DNA of 64,000 nucleotides from Gammaproteobacteria bacterium (GCA_009692305.1 SHZK01000002.1:186001-250000); one strand, 5' to 3'; positions 21,209-31,581 are shown, numbered from the stretch's first letter. Notes: a model not told the origin generated them from the sequence alone. Program-made: numbers and translations.

Positions 21209-22297
21209 GTGGCAAAAAAAACAGCGCTGTATAAGCAACATCTCGACGCCGGTGCCAAGATGGTGGATTTCGCTGGCTGGGAAATGCCAATCAACTACGG
21301 CTCCCAAATTGAAGAACATAACGCCGTGCGCAGCGCCGCTGGTGTCTTCGATGTGTCCCACATGACTGTCGTGGATGTGTCGGGCCGCGATGCGGGTGTG
21401 TATCTGCGCTACCTGCTGGCCAATGACATCACGAAGTTGGATGCCGATGGCCGCGCCCTCTATAGCGCGATGCTGAATGATGACGGTGGTGTGGTTGATG
21501 ACATGATCGTGTATCGCATGAGTTTCGGTTACCGGCTGGTGGTGAACTGCGCCACGCGCATGAAGGATCTCAGCTGGATGGCCCAGCACACCGCCGGCTA
21601 TGCCGTGTCTATCCTGGAGCGTCCGCGCCTGGCCATACTTGCCGTGCACGGTCCCGACTCCATCGACAAGGTCACAGGAATTTTGCCAGGCGCACAGGTG
21701 GATGCCGTGAAACTGCTGGGTAATTTCCGTGGCGTGGAACTGGGTGACTGGTTTATTGCGCGCACCGGTTATACCGGCGAGAAGGGTGTTGAACTGATCT
21801 TCCCGGACCAGGCCGCGCCCGCGCTTTGGCAGCAATTGATTGCCGCCGGGGTCAGGCCGATTGGTCTCGGCGCTCGCGATACCCTGCGTCTGGAAGCCGG
21901 CATGAATTTATACGGGCATGACATGGACGATAATGTGTCACCGATCGCGGCCAACATGGAACAGACCATTGCCTGGCAGCCGGAAAACCGCGATTTCATC
22001 GGCCGTGCGGCGGTAACTGAACATTTGGCGCGCCAGCGCGAGGGTCTGTTGCCCTACCTCACCGGTTTGGTGCTGGAACAGCGCGGGGTCTTGCGGGAAG
22101 GCCAAAAGGTAATAACTGACAAGGGGGCAGGCATAATAACCTCCGGGACCTTCTCACCTACATTGAAGCATTCCATCGCATTGGCTAGAATTCCGGTCAA
22201 CAGCCAGTCCTGTCAGGTCGACCTCAGGGGCACCCTGACCCCGGTCAGAATCGTGAAGCCCAACTTCGTTCGCTTCGGCAAGAAAATATTCGACTAG
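21209..22297 (+). CDS. gcvT: Aminomethyltransferase (glycine cleavage T protein)
   Basis: The T protein transfers the aminomethyl carbon from lipoyl-GcvH to tetrahydrofolate, releasing ammonia. The 362-residue length is standard. MVDFAGWEMPINYGSQIEEH and VFDVSHMTVVDVSG are the family N-terminus, and RTGYTGEKGVELIFP the central block. GTG at 21209 follows AAGGA at 8 bases. It is the first gene of gcvT-gcvH-gcvP. The lipoamide dehydrogenase (L protein) is not in the window. Confidence 0.95.
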   Translation: MAKKTALYKQHLDAGAKMVDFAGWEMPINYGSQIEEHNAVRSAAGVFDVSHMTVVDVSGRDAGVYLRYLLANDITKLDADGRALYSAMLNDDGGVVDDMIVYRMSFGYRLVVNCATRMKDLSWMAQHTAGYAVSILERPRLAILAVHGPDSIDKVTGILPGAQVDAVKLLGNFRGVELGDWFIARTGYTGEKGVELIFPDQAAPALWQQLIAAGVRPIGLGARDTLRLEAGMNLYGHDMDDNVSPIAANMEQTIAWQPENRDFIGRAAVTEHLARQREGLLPYLTGLVLEQRGVLREGQKVITDKGAGIITSGTFSPTLKHSIALARIPVNSQSCQVDLRGTLTPVRIVKPNFVRFGKKIFD

Positions 22298-22402
22298 ATC
22301 GAATACAATCCCGTATTGGCTTTTATAAGGAACATCAGTACCGAACAGCAGTAACGAAAAACAGCGCGCAGAGTTTCCTGCCTTATTAAAGAGGGTCATT
22401 GA

Positions 22403-22792
22403 GTGAGCAAGTATCCGGACAATTTAAAGTACGCCACCAGTCATGAATGGGTACGTGTCGATGATGACGGCATTGCTACAGTTGGTATCAGTCATCACGC
22501 GCAGGATGCACTCGGCGACATTGTGTTTGTTGACCTGCCCGAGCTTGGCACCACGGTAAATGCGAAAGACGAAGTTGCGGTCGTGGAGTCCGTCAAGGCG
22601 GCCTCTGATATTTACAGCCCGGTGTCAGGTGAAGTCGTCGCGATCAACGAAGATCTGAAGGATGCTCCCGAAACAGTGAACTCACAGCCCTATGATGGCG
22701 GCTGGTTCTTCAAGATCCAGATCAGCGACGAGAAAGAACTGGAAGAACTGATGGATGCGGAAGCCTACGCCGAGCACGTCGAAGATGCCTGA
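22403..22792 (+). CDS. gcvH: Glycine cleavage H protein
   Basis: This is the lipoyl carrier of the glycine cleavage system, 129 residues. The lipoylation site is Lys65 in [41 protein letters not shown] is the conserved N-terminal hammerhead (read here as two adjoining segments). GTG is the start, with GAGGG upstream. It lies 105 bases after gcvT, and its end overlaps the gcvP start. Confidence 0.95.
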   Translation: MSKYPDNLKYATSHEWVRVDDDGIATVGISHHAQDALGDIVFVDLPELGTTVNAKDEVAVVESVKAASDIYSPVSGEVVAINEDLKDAPETVNSQPYDGGWFFKIQISDEKELEELMDAEAYAEHVEDA

Positions 22793-25769
22793 CAGCCAAA
22801 TGCAAGCGAAGCGAGAAGTCACCAACATCAAAGCGTTAAACGATTCAGTTCCTTCCCTAGAAACGCTCCAATATCAGGATGAGTTCGTGCATCGGCACAT
22901 CGGTCCGAACGCCGAACAGATTGCCGCAATGCTGGCAGTGCTGAACGTCGACTCACTGGAACAACTCGTCGCCAATACCGTACCAGCTTCGATCGCCCTG
23001 CAGAAACCGCTGGCCCTCGCTGCTCCCATGACCGAGAGTGCAGCTCTGGCGAAACTGAAAGCCATGGCGCGCAAGAACAAACCGACGCGTTCTTTTATAG
23101 GCCTTGGCTACTACGACACCATCACGCCCAACGTAATTCTGCGCAATGTGCTGGAGAACCCCGGCTGGTACACGGCCTACACCCCCTATCAACCAGAGAT
23201 TTCTCAGGGTCGCCTGGAGTGCCTGCTGAATTTCCAGCAGATGGTGCTGGATTTGACCGCAATGGATCTTGCCAACGCCTCCTTGCTGGATGAAGCGACT
23301 GCTGCCGCTGAGGCCATGGCGCTGGCCAAGCGCGTCAGCAAAAATTCGAAAGCCACGCAATTCTTCGTCGATCAAAATTGTTTTCCACAAACGATTGATG
23401 TCATCAAGACCCGCGCCGCCTGTTTTGGCTTCGAACTGGTTATCGGTGACATCAATGACATGCCCAAAAAAGGCTTGTTTGGTGCCATCTTTCAGTATCC
23501 GTCCAGGCAGGGACAGATTACTGACCTGAGTCCACTCATAGCGAGCCTGCACGAGAGCAAGGCGATAGCCGTCGTTGCCGCTGACCTGATGAGCCTGGCC
23601 CTGCTGAAGCCGCCAGGAGAAATGGGCGCCGATGTTGTGGTCGGCAGTACGCAACGCTTTGGTGTGCCGATGGGTTACGGCGGACCACACGCAGCCTATT
23701 TCGCCACCAGAGATGAATTCAAACGTTCCGTGCCAGGTCGCATCATCGGCGTGTCGATTGACAGTCGCGGTCGACAGGCATTTCGCATGGCGCTGCAGAC
23801 GCGTGAACAACATATTCGGCGCGAGAAGGCGAACAGCAATATCTGCACTGCGCAGGTGCTGCTGGCAAATATTTCCGCGCTGTACGCGATGTATCACGGC
23901 CCGGAGGGTGTGCGCAATATTGCCAACCGCATCCATCGCCTCACCACAATTCTCGCCACCGGCCTGAGACAGGGCGGCATGCAACCGGGTCATGACAATT
24001 TCTTCGATACGCTGAGCATGACAGTTTCTGCGCAGCAAAAAACGGCAATCCAGGAACGGGCCAACGCTGCCGGCATCAACCTGCGCATGGAAAAATCTGC
24101 TGGCAAAGCAGATGGCAGGGCATCGATAGGACTCAGTCTGGACGAGTGCACAAGCACCCATGAAGTGGAACAACTTTGGCAAGTGCTGCTCGGCACTGCC
24201 AGTGACAAGCTCTCGGTTGCGAAGATCGATGCCGCCATTACCAGTGGCGATATCAACTCAGCAATTCCGGAGGCGCTGCGCCGCCAGAGTGCCTACTTGC
24301 AGCATCCGCATTTCAACAGCTATCACAGCGAAACCGAAATGCTGCGTTACCTGAAGCGGCTCGAAGACAAAGACATTTCGCTGACACACGCGATGATTCC
24401 GCTCGGCTCCTGCACCATGAAATTGAATGCCTCTGCAGAAATGATCCCGATCAGTTGGCCCGAGTTTGCCAAGCCGCATCCGTTCACGCCGCTGGAGCAA
24501 ATGACTGGCTATCAGCAGATGATTACCGAACTCGAAGACATGCTGGCGGAAATTACCGGGTTCGATGCCATAAGCATGCAACCCAATTCCGGCGCCCAGG
24601 GCGAGTACGCCGGCCTGCTCGCCATCCGCAAATATCAGCTAGCCATGGGCGAGGGCCAGCGCAACGTGTGCCTGATTCCCAGTTCGGCCCACGGCACCAA
24701 CCCGGCTAGTGCGCAGATGATTGGCATGCAGGTAGTGCTGGTAGCCTGTGACAACGATGGCAACATCGACATTGCGGATCTCGAAGCCAAGGCAATCCAG
24801 AATCGCGCCAATCTCGCGGCGCTCATGATTACCTATCCATCGACACATGGTGTGTATGAAGAAGGCGTAAAACAAGCCTGCCAGATCGTGCATGACAATG
24901 GCGGCCAGGTGTACATGGATGGCGCCAATCTCAATGCCCAGGTTGGCGTCGCCAAGCCGGCAGATATAGGCGCTGACGTGTCACACGTGAACCTGCACAA
25001 GACATTTTGTGTTCCACATGGCGGCGGCGGTCCCGGCATGGGCCCGATCGGCGTGAAGGAACATCTCGCGCCTTATGTGGCCAATCATTCAGTGATTCAA
25101 CTGGATGGCCCCGAAGTCGGTAACTCGGCTGTATCCGCTGCTCCCTGGGGCAGCTCTGGAATCCTGCCAATCTCCTGGATGTATATTGCGATGATGGGAG
25201 GCAGCGGCCTGTTGCGCGCAACGCAAGTGGCGATTCTGAACGCGAACTATATCGCCGTGAAACTCTCTCCGCATTTTCCGGTGTTGTATACAGGCCGTAA
25301 TGGCATGGTGGCACACGAGTGCATTATCGACTTGCGTCCACTCAAGCTGGCGTCCGGCATCAGTGAAGAAGATGTGGCCAAGCGTCTGATGGATTTCGGC
25401 TTCCATGCACCAACGATGTCGTTCCCGGTTGCGGGCACGTTGATGATCGAGCCGACCGAGAGCGAGTCAAAACAGGAACTGGATCGTTTCATCAATGCCA
25501 TGATCCAGATTCGTCAGGAGATTGCGCTGGTCGAATCCGGCGCACTCGATGGCGAGAACAATATGCTGAAAAACGCGCCACATACACTGGCAGACATGCT
25601 GGATGAAAGCTGGGATCGTCCTTACACCAAATTGCAGGCGGCGTATCCGGGCTTGAAGACAGCGGCGAATGTCGGCAACAAGTACTGGCCGAGCGTAAAT
25701 CGCATCGACAACGTATATGGGGATCGTAATTTATTCTGTGCCTGTCCGGGTATGGAGAATTATAACTAG
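22785..25769 (+). CDS. gcvP: Glycine dehydrogenase (decarboxylating), P protein
   Basis: This PLP enzyme decarboxylates glycine and passes the aminomethyl group to GcvH. The single-chain form of 994 residues has both halves fused. RHIGPNAEQ near the start and [14 protein letters not shown] are family blocks. The PLP lysine is Lys739 in [19 protein letters not shown] 22785 is preferred; it overlaps the last 8 bases of gcvH. Its TAG stop shares CTAG (25766-25769) with the converging membrane-protein remnant. A 409-codon antisense frame inside it is a shadow. Confidence 0.95.
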   Translation: MPDSQMQAKREVTNIKALNDSVPSLETLQYQDEFVHRHIGPNAEQIAAMLAVLNVDSLEQLVANTVPASIALQKPLALAAPMTESAALAKLKAMARKNKPTRSFIGLGYYDTITPNVILRNVLENPGWYTAYTPYQPEISQGRLECLLNFQQMVLDLTAMDLANASLLDEATAAAEAMALAKRVSKNSKATQFFVDQNCFPQTIDVIKTRAACFGFELVIGDINDMPKKGLFGAIFQYPSRQGQITDLSPLIASLHESKAIAVVAADLMSLALLKPPGEMGADVVVGSTQRFGVPMGYGGPHAAYFATRDEFKRSVPGRIIGVSIDSRGRQAFRMALQTREQHIRREKANSNICTAQVLLANISALYAMYHGPEGVRNIANRIHRLTTILATGLRQGGMQPGHDNFFDTLSMTVSAQQKTAIQERANAAGINLRMEKSAGKADGRASIGLSLDECTSTHEVEQLWQVLLGTASDKLSVAKIDAAITSGDINSAIPEALRRQSAYLQHPHFNSYHSETEMLRYLKRLEDKDISLTHAMIPLGSCTMKLNASAEMIPISWPEFAKPHPFTPLEQMTGYQQMITELEDMLAEITGFDAISMQPNSGAQGEYAGLLAIRKYQLAMGEGQRNVCLIPSSAHGTNPASAQMIGMQVVLVACDNDGNIDIADLEAKAIQNRANLAALMITYPSTHGVYEEGVKQACQIVHDNGGQVYMDGANLNAQVGVAKPADIGADVSHVNLHKTFCVPHGGGGPGMGPIGVKEHLAPYVANHSVIQLDGPEVGNSAVSAAPWGSSGILPISWMYIAMMGGSGLLRATQVAILNANYIAVKLSPHFPVLYTGRNGMVAHECIIDLRPLKLASGISEEDVAKRLMDFGFHAPTMSFPVAGTLMIEPTESESKQELDRFINAMIQIRQEIALVESGALDGENNMLKNAPHTLADMLDESWDRPYTKLQAAYPGLKTAANVGNKYWPSVNRIDNVYGDRNLFCACPGMENYN

Positions 25770-26173
25770 GGATCCAGGTGGGAGTTCCGCATCTGTTTGA
25801 GTTTTTCCAGCTCTTGCTGGATGCGGTCTAACCTGCTTTTCAGCTGGTTCTTCTCATGGATTAACGCTTCATCTTCCATGGCGTCAAACTTCTTGAAAGA
25901 CGAATACAACTTCGCCTTCTCACGCTTCAATTGTTTTTCCTTGTAGTTCTTGTAGTAACTGACTTGTCGCCTTACCGCGAGTCAGGGAATCAGTATGATT
26001 GATATAGCCAATATATAGGGCAGTGATAACCAGAACAGGAATACAAACTGCACATACTCCTTGTACAAACCATGCGGCCGCGTCGCGCCAAGCTTATCAA
26101 TACCCGGATACGTCTGACCCGATTTAGCCTGGTGCGGATAGTGATCGCAATTCGCTGTCGCCCTGTGCAACAA
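25766..26173 (-). pseudogene. Small membrane/coiled-coil protein interrupted by an in-frame TGA
   Basis: In one frame, 63 codons are followed by TGA at 25984-25982 and then 71 further coding-looking codons. The first part ends in a transmembrane segment (FVFLFWLSLPYILAISIILIP) after TYPGIDKLGATRPHGLYKEY. After the TGA the frame goes on with LAVRRQVSYYKNYKEKQLKR, then an amphipathic coiled coil (NQLKSRLDRIQQELEKLKQM) and a stop in CTAG next to gcvP. Together this reads as one protein: N-terminal tail, membrane anchor, basic linker, coiled coil. The N-terminal start (TTG) is uncertain. Most likely a nonsense mutation (e.g. TGG to TGA) or a sequence error. I do not recognise the family. Confidence 0.5.
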
Positions 26174-26310
26174 TCTGCATAGCGGTATAAGGTTAACGCT
26201 TGGCAGGACAAACCACTAGCCCGACATGGGCGGACCAGCGCCAATCTACCAACTATCCAATTTGGCAACCATCCAATTTGGCAACCATATAGAAGACACA
26301 GGAATTACCC

Positions 26311-27669
26311 TTGAGCACATCGTTATTTGGCGACCATATCAAACGACTCAGCGCGAGCTACGACAACGCCCTCGCGCGGAAACAAAAGGCTGGCAGCAAC
26401 ATTGATGCAATCCTGCTGCATAGTGGCACGGAGCAGATGTACTTTGGCGATGATCGTCACATCAAGTTTCAGGCCTTCGGACATTTCAGTCACTGGCTGC
26501 CGGTGCCACGCCCGGATCAGTTCGTGCTGTACCGCACGGGGCACAAGCCGGTCTACCTGCAAGTAGTGCCTGATGATTACTGGTACGAGCAAACCGTAGA
26601 TCTTAACGCTGGCTGGGTGGAACAATTTGAAGTGGTGCGACTCAAGCAGGTGGCGGCGGTAGCGGCGCAACTGCAAGGACTTAAATGCGCCTATCTTGGT
26701 GAGAATACCTCCTTAGCCAACAGCTGGGGCATCGCAACTGGCCAGTGCAATCCAGCCAGCCTGCTGGCCTATCTGGATTTCCACCGCGCGGTCAAATCGC
26801 CATATGAACTGGAGCAACTGCGCGCGGCAAGCAAACTGGCACTGCAGGGTCACGCGGCGGCGCGCCAATGTTTTCTGCAAGGTGGCAGCGAATACGAAAT
26901 TCATATGGCCTTCCTCACCGCCTGCAATATCCTCGAAGAAGAATCGCCCTATACCAACATCGTCGCGCTGGATGAAAAATCGGCAATACTGCATTACCAG
27001 AACAAGCGGCGTGGTACAGGTAGTGGTACAGGTAGTGGTAGCGGCAAGCACAGTCAGGTGCTGTTGATCGACGCCGGTTGTCGGGTAAACGGTTACTGTT
27101 CGGATATCACGCGCACCTCCGTCAAAACAACAACCCATCCAGTGTTTCAGTCACTGGTGAGAGGTATGGACACACTGCAGCAATCACTGGTGAAGGCAGT
27201 GCGACCAGGTTTGCCCTACCCCAAACTGCAGGCGCTTGCATTACGTGGCGTAGTAGACCTGCTGGTTGAACATGGCATCTGCCATGGCGCTGGCGCAGAT
27301 TTATTCGAGCAGGGTATAGGCCAGTGGTTCATGCCCCATGGCGTCGGCCATTTGCTGGGCATACAAGTACATGATGTGGGCGGACACCAGGTGGACGAAA
27401 ACGGCGCCAAACTGCCTCCACCCGCAAATTCTCCAAGTTTACGCAACACACGTATTATGGCTGAGGACATGGTATTCACCGTGGAGCCCGGGCTGTACTT
27501 CATTCCGATGATTCTCGAAGCCAAGCGCCAATCGGATCAAGCCGCTCTGGTAAACTGGCATCTGGTGAAGGAGTTGTATTCCTGCGGCGGTATTCGCATC
27601 GAAGACAATGTGCGGATAGCAGGCGTTGGCGCCGAAAATCTGACGCGCCAGTTCGAGCAACAGCGCTAG
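26311..27669 (+). CDS. pepQ: Xaa-Pro dipeptidase (M24 metallopeptidase)
   Basis: This cytoplasmic dipeptidase cleaves X-Pro dipeptides; 452 residues. The N-terminal creatinase-like domain (SGTEQMYFGDDRHIKFQAFG HFSHW region) is followed by the pita-bread domain with all five metal ligands visible: the two Asp in IDAGCRVNGYCSDITRTS, His in MPHGVGHLLG, Glu in FTVEPGLYF and Glu in GGIRIEDNV. A Gly/Ser/Thr insert (GTGSGTGSGSG) just before the first Asp is encoded by a 12-base tandem repeat and is unusual for the family. TTG is the start, with AGGA 8 bases upstream. Confidence 0.9.
   Translation: MSTSLFGDHIKRLSASYDNALARKQKAGSNIDAILLHSGTEQMYFGDDRHIKFQAFGHFSHWLPVPRPDQFVLYRTGHKPVYLQVVPDDYWYEQTVDLNAGWVEQFEVVRLKQVAAVAAQLQGLKCAYLGENTSLANSWGIATGQCNPASLLAYLDFHRAVKSPYELEQLRAASKLALQGHAAARQCFLQGGSEYEIHMAFLTACNILEEESPYTNIVALDEKSAILHYQNKRRGTGSGTGSGSGKHSQVLLIDAGCRVNGYCSDITRTSVKTTTHPVFQSLVRGMDTLQQSLVKAVRPGLPYPKLQALALRGVVDLLVEHGICHGAGADLFEQGIGQWFMPHGVGHLLGIQVHDVGGHQVDENGAKLPPPANSPSLRNTRIMAEDMVFTVEPGLYFIPMILEAKRQSDQAALVNWHLVKELYSCGGIRIEDNVRIAGVGAENLTRQFEQQR
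27013..27045 (+). repeat. In-frame 12-base tandem repeat within pepQ
   Basis: GGTACAGGTAGT occurs twice (27013-27024, 27025-27036) and is followed by GGTAGCGGC. It adds a flexible Gly-rich loop next to the metal site, and because the unit is a multiple of three its copy number can change without a frameshift. Confidence 0.7.
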
Positions 27670-27681
27670 TTCTGTTTTTAG

Positions 27682-28962
27682 CTACGCGGGCAGGAGTGCT
27701 TCGATGCGTTGCATGAGCGCCGGTAATGCATTCTGGTTGGCAAGCAGCAGCGCTTTGCCGGCAGCGCCCATGACTTGTTGTTGCTTCACATCACTGACTA
27801 ACTGGATCACAACGTCTGCCAACGCCTGCTCATCTGCTACGGTGCGCAGCGCCCCGGCTTGCTCGAGCTGGGCACAGATGGTTTCGAAGTTGAACTGCGA
27901 AGGACCGGTTACCACAGGCAGACCCAGTGCCGCCGGCTCCAATACATTCTGGCAACCAGTATTAACCAGGCTGCCGCCAACAAACGCGATTGTTGCCAGT
28001 CGATAATACTGCAGCATCTCCCCCATCGAGTCGCCCACTAACACTTGTGTTGCGGCAGTGATGGGAACACCGGCACTGCGCCGGGCTACCACCAGCCCGA
28101 ACTCTTCACACTGGCGCGCGACGCGGTCAAAGCGTTCCGGATGACGCGGGACCAGAATCAATAACAGCTGTGGCAGTGTTTGCAGACAGCGTCGCAGCGC
28201 AGTCAATACCTTGATCTCTTCCCTGTCGCGGGTGCTCGCGGCAATCAATACCGGTCGCGCGGAATTCCTGACCGAGTCAAACACCGGATTGGACGCAGCG
28301 GGGGCTGCTGTCAGCTCCACCAGAAATTTCAAACTGCCGGTAACAGTCACTTTTGTCTTGTCGGCGCCCAGTGCAAGCAAGCGCTGCGCATCGACATCGG
28401 CCTGCGCCGCAATGCCATCGAATTGCAAAAGCATGGCGCGCGTGGCGCTGGCAAAATGCTGGTAGCCCGCAGCCGATTGCGCGGACAAGCGGGCATTGGC
28501 CAACAGCAGACGCACACCGGCGGCGCGGGACACATGAATCAGGTTTGGCCACAGTTCGGTTTCCATGAGAATCAACATGGCCGGATTTACCCTGCGCACA
28601 AATCTTTGCATAACCCCGGGCAAGTCATAGGGTAAATAAGTGTGAAACACCTGGTCAGCGAACAAGGCACGCACCCGATCCGAGCCGGTGGGTGTCATCG
28701 TGGTGATGAGAATCTGTGCAACGGGATAACGCGAACGCAGCGCCTGTACCAATGGCGCGGCCGCGACCGTCTCGCCCACTGACACGGCATGAATCCAGAA
28801 AGTCATACGCTGGCGATCATAAGTTGCGGGCAATGCCGTGCAGGCAAATCGTTCGCCAATGCGCTGCCGATAGGCCGGCGCGCGCATCGACCGTGTCAGC
28901 AGTCGCAGCAGTATGAGCGGCACAGCCAGATAAAACAGGGCACTATATATAAGTCGATGCAT
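27682..28962 (-). CDS. waaA: 3-deoxy-D-manno-octulosonate (Kdo) transferase
   Basis: WaaA adds Kdo to lipid IVA at the inner face of the inner membrane. The 426-residue protein has an N-terminal membrane anchor (IYSALFYLAVPLILLRLL), the catalytic-Glu segment HAVSVGETVAAAPLV and the GT-B second domain (VGDSMGEMLQYYRLATIAFVG, then GCQNVLEPAALGLPVVTGP). Length and motifs match KdtA. It starts a set of LPS-core genes that continues at 35.6-47.2 kb after the cassette array. Confidence 0.94.
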   Translation of the reverse strand: MHRLIYSALFYLAVPLILLRLLTRSMRAPAYRQRIGERFACTALPATYDRQRMTFWIHAVSVGETVAAAPLVQALRSRYPVAQILITTMTPTGSDRVRALFADQVFHTYLPYDLPGVMQRFVRRVNPAMLILMETELWPNLIHVSRAAGVRLLLANARLSAQSAAGYQHFASATRAMLLQFDGIAAQADVDAQRLLALGADKTKVTVTGSLKFLVELTAAPAASNPVFDSVRNSARPVLIAASTRDREEIKVLTALRRCLQTLPQLLLILVPRHPERFDRVARQCEEFGLVVARRSAGVPITAATQVLVGDSMGEMLQYYRLATIAFVGGSLVNTGCQNVLEPAALGLPVVTGPSQFNFETICAQLEQAGALRTVADEQALADVVIQLVSDVKQQQVMGAAGKALLLANQNALPALMQRIEALLPA

Positions 28963-29122
28963 AGCTTGTGCTTGGGTCAGAAGTCCGGCGTGGAGCGTTG
29001 GGAAATCAGATTCATAGCCGATATACTTTTGTGATTGTTGTGCTCACAGCAGACGCTGAATCAGCAATGGTACCAGCATCCCGATTAGTTCCCGGATCAG
29101 AATCAAGTGGCTAAGGTACCCA

Positions 29123-30322
29123 ATGACCCAGACCTATTCAACCGACATTGTCATCTTCGGCGGTGGTGTAGCCGGAATGTGGATGTTGAACAGGTTACGC
29201 CAGCAAGGTTTCGATGCCATCTTGCTGGAATCGAAGGCGCTGGGTAGCGGTCAAACAATTGCCTCGCAAGGCATCATCCACGGCGGCCTCAAGTATGCGC
29301 TCAGCGGGACACTGAAGGGGACCGCAACCGCTACTGCGCAAATGCCACAACGCTGGCGCGATTGTCTCGACGGTAAGGGTGATGTAGACCTGCGCAATTG
29401 CGAAGTACTGCATGACAATTATTACATGTGGTCCGACTCTGGCTTGCGCTCCAAGCTGAAAACTTTTCTGGGCAGCAAGAGTCTGGTCGGTCGAGTGGAA
29501 GCTGTCAGCAGCAATGACTTCCCGCCTGTTTTTAGAGCAGCCACGGTAGCTGGCACTCTCTATAAGCTGCCAGACTTCGTCATTAATACGACTTCCCTGT
29601 TGCGCACCCTCAGCAGCCAGCATTCAAATTCAATTTTCAAAGTGGACAGCAAGCGAGTGCGCTTCAAGACCGACGCGGATGGCAATATCAACTGCATAGC
29701 CATCGCCAGTGATGACCAGAACTTGTATATCAACTGTCAGCGCACCATCTTCTGTGCCGGCGAAGGTAACCAGCGCTTGATCGACAAGGCGCAACTGACT
29801 ACGCCGAAGACACAGGTGCGTCCGCTGAAAATGGTTTATGTGAAGAAACCGGGGCTGCCACAACTGTATGTGCATTGCATCGGCGACAGTTTCAGCCTGA
29901 CACCACAACTCACCGTAACATCCCACACCGACGCCAATGGCGTACCCGTGTGGTATCTGGGTGGCGAGCTGGCCGAGGCTGGCACTAAACGTGACGACGC
30001 CGCCCAATTGGCAGCGGCGCAAAAACAGGTAAAGAGTACATTCCCCTGGGTTGACCTCACCGATGCCTTGTGGAACTGCTTTACGATCAATCGCGCCGAA
30101 CCGGATATTGCCAACAATTTTCGACCAGACGATGCCTACCTGCTGGAAGAGAAACACGTGATAGTGGCATGGCCCACGAAACTTACGCTCAGCCCTTCAC
30201 TTGCCGATAAGCTGATCAGTCACTTGCAGAAAACTGCAGTAAGCCCGATGACACACAATAATAGTTATAAACTCAGCCGGTCCCTGGATGCGCCCACTAT
30301 TGTCAAAAGCCATTGGGATTAA
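29123..30322 (+). CDS. FAD-dependent oxidoreductase (DAO family)
   Basis: The Rossmann motif IVIFGGGVAGMWML (GxGxxG at about residues 13-18) opens a 399-residue glycine-oxidase/glycerol-3-phosphate-dehydrogenase-like fold; SQGIIHGGLKYAL follows as the second FAD-contact block. The substrate is unknown. It is divergent from waaA and is followed after 6 bases by the aldo/keto reductase. I recall the same waaA-neighbour pair in Pseudomonas aeruginosa (PA4991-PA4992), so a link to cell-surface carbohydrate metabolism is plausible but unproven. Confidence 0.82.
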   Translation: MTQTYSTDIVIFGGGVAGMWMLNRLRQQGFDAILLESKALGSGQTIASQGIIHGGLKYALSGTLKGTATATAQMPQRWRDCLDGKGDVDLRNCEVLHDNYYMWSDSGLRSKLKTFLGSKSLVGRVEAVSSNDFPPVFRAATVAGTLYKLPDFVINTTSLLRTLSSQHSNSIFKVDSKRVRFKTDADGNINCIAIASDDQNLYINCQRTIFCAGEGNQRLIDKAQLTTPKTQVRPLKMVYVKKPGLPQLYVHCIGDSFSLTPQLTVTSHTDANGVPVWYLGGELAEAGTKRDDAAQLAAAQKQVKSTFPWVDLTDALWNCFTINRAEPDIANNFRPDDAYLLEEKHVIVAWPTKLTLSPSLADKLISHLQKTAVSPMTHNNSYKLSRSLDAPTIVKSHWD

Positions 30323-30328
30323 TTGCAC

Positions 30329-31105
30329 ATGACCCTTCCGCGAAATCTGCTTGGTCAAACCGACATTGAAGTTTCCTGCCTCGGCCTTGGTACTGTGAAA
30401 TTTGGTCGTAATCAGGAAGTAAAATATCCGACCAAGTTTGCATTGCCGGAAGATCGCGAGGTTGAAAAGCTGCTGAATCAGGCAAGCAAAGCCGGCATAA
30501 ATCTGATCGACACCGCTCCCGCTTACGGTAACAGCGAACAGCGCCTGGGAAGATTACTGCGAGGGCGCAGTGACTGGATAATCTGCACCAAGGTTGGCGA
30601 AGAATTCACCAATGGCAAATCTTACTTCAACTTCAGCGCCGAGCACACGCGCCGCAGTGTCGAACGTAGCCTGCGCAATATCGGCACCGACTATCTTGAT
30701 GTAGTCCTCATCCACTCCGACGGCCGCGATGAGTATATTCTGGAAGCAACCGACTGTCTCGCCACTTTGCTGCAACTAAAAGCAGCAGGACTGATTCGAG
30801 CCGTTGGCATGTCCACGAAAACCGTGAGCGGCGGCTTGAAAGCCGTGGCGCTAACCGATGTTGTGATGGTGACCTACAATCTCGCGATGCAGGATGATGC
30901 GCCAGTGATCGACAGCGCCAGAGCTGCGCGCAAGGGCGTGATGATCAAGAAAGCCCTCAACAGCGGACACGCCTGCAATGACAATGCCGGTGGCGCCGAA
31001 GCAAGCCTCCGCTTCGTGCTGCAGCGCGAAGGTGTTAGCACCGCGATCATTGGCACCCTGAACCCCGCACACCTGGCAGCGAATATTGCGGCGGCTTCCA
31101 GCTAG
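30329..31105 (+). CDS. Aldo/keto reductase
   Basis: This is an NAD(P)-dependent TIM-barrel reductase of 258 residues. The catalytic residues can be read as Asp in INLIDTAPAYGNSE (with its Tyr), Lys in WIICTKVGEE and His in DVVLIHSDGRD. The protein is shorter than classical AKRs (about 320), as in this subgroup. ATG 30329 is taken; the TTG at 30323 directly follows the stop of the FAD oxidoreductase. The two form a two-gene unit. An att-like repeat begins 15 bases after its stop. Confidence 0.85.
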   Translation: MTLPRNLLGQTDIEVSCLGLGTVKFGRNQEVKYPTKFALPEDREVEKLLNQASKAGINLIDTAPAYGNSEQRLGRLLRGRSDWIICTKVGEEFTNGKSYFNFSAEHTRRSVERSLRNIGTDYLDVVLIHSDGRDEYILEATDCLATLLQLKAAGLIRAVGMSTKTVSGGLKAVALTDVVMVTYNLAMQDDAPVIDSARAARKGVMIKKALNSGHACNDNAGGAEASLRFVLQREGVSTAIIGTLNPAHLAANIAAASS

Positions 31106-31119
31106 ACTCGCTCGCTCCG

Positions 31120-31164
31120 CTGCACCTGCTCTCTGCTTCAATATATTTCTAATCTGCGCAAGCG
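31120..31164 (+). repeat. Direct repeat, copy 1 (attI-like?)
   Basis: This 45-base segment ends CTGCGCAAGCG and matches 33292-33336 at 40 of 45 positions. In copy 2 the sequence continues GTTAAAA, a cassette boundary; here it continues CATATC. It is not palindromic, unlike attC sites, which suggests an attI-type site or a relic of one. Confidence 0.5.
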
Positions 31165-31369
31165 CATATCTCCCAAATCAACGGCAGAAACGTTCTGGCT
31201 ACGGATTTCTTCTTTTCCAAAACAGCTATTACCGAAATAGATCAGGAATACGCACCGCTCAAGCATGCGCGCTAATTCTCTTGGCAACCGCACGCTATCC
31301 GGAAATTAAGCTGCCTGCATTGAGAAATATCAAACACATATCTTTGAAGAGCGCCAATTATGAGGACAC

Positions 31370-31433
31370 AGATTTCACTGGATAGGGGGACGCAGTAATA
31401 ATCCTCAGCATGCTATCCAGGGAACGGAAATCT
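31370..31433. repeat. Imperfect palindrome (REP/MITE-like)
   Basis: AGATTTC (31370-31376) pairs with GAAATCT (31427-31433), and CTGGATAG (31378-31385) pairs with CTATCCAG (31413-31420), around a GGGGACGCAG-type centre. It may be a REP-like element or part of a decayed attC. Confidence 0.4.
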
Positions 31434-31581
31434 CCGATATGGGGATTTATTATCTTGTGAGGCAAGGTGTTGAGTTATAGACTTAGTGGTATGCAATAAG
31501 GAATTAGTGAGTGGACTTACTAATCAAATGTTATGATTTCCCAGAGTCTATTCCAGTCATATTTTAACCTGGAGTAATGAT

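Larger units (their letters stand above)
31106..31581. other. Gene-free left flank of the cassette array
   Basis: It holds three things: a 45-base att-like segment (31120-31164) that recurs at 33292-33336; an imperfect hairpin at 31370-31433; and GTTATGA at 31530-31536, the left boundary of the first cassette. A 99-codon frame at 31086-31385 overlaps the AKR end and has no protein-like features, so I do not call it. No integrase gene is present. Confidence 0.5.

Noticed and set aside
22953..24182. 409-codon minus-strand frame inside gcvP
   Set aside because: Shadow of a highly conserved gene; the Cys/His/Arg-rich product has no domain character.
31086..31385. 99-codon frame after the aldo/keto reductase
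   Set aside because: It overlaps the end of the reductase gene in another frame, includes the att-like repeat, and has no protein-like features.
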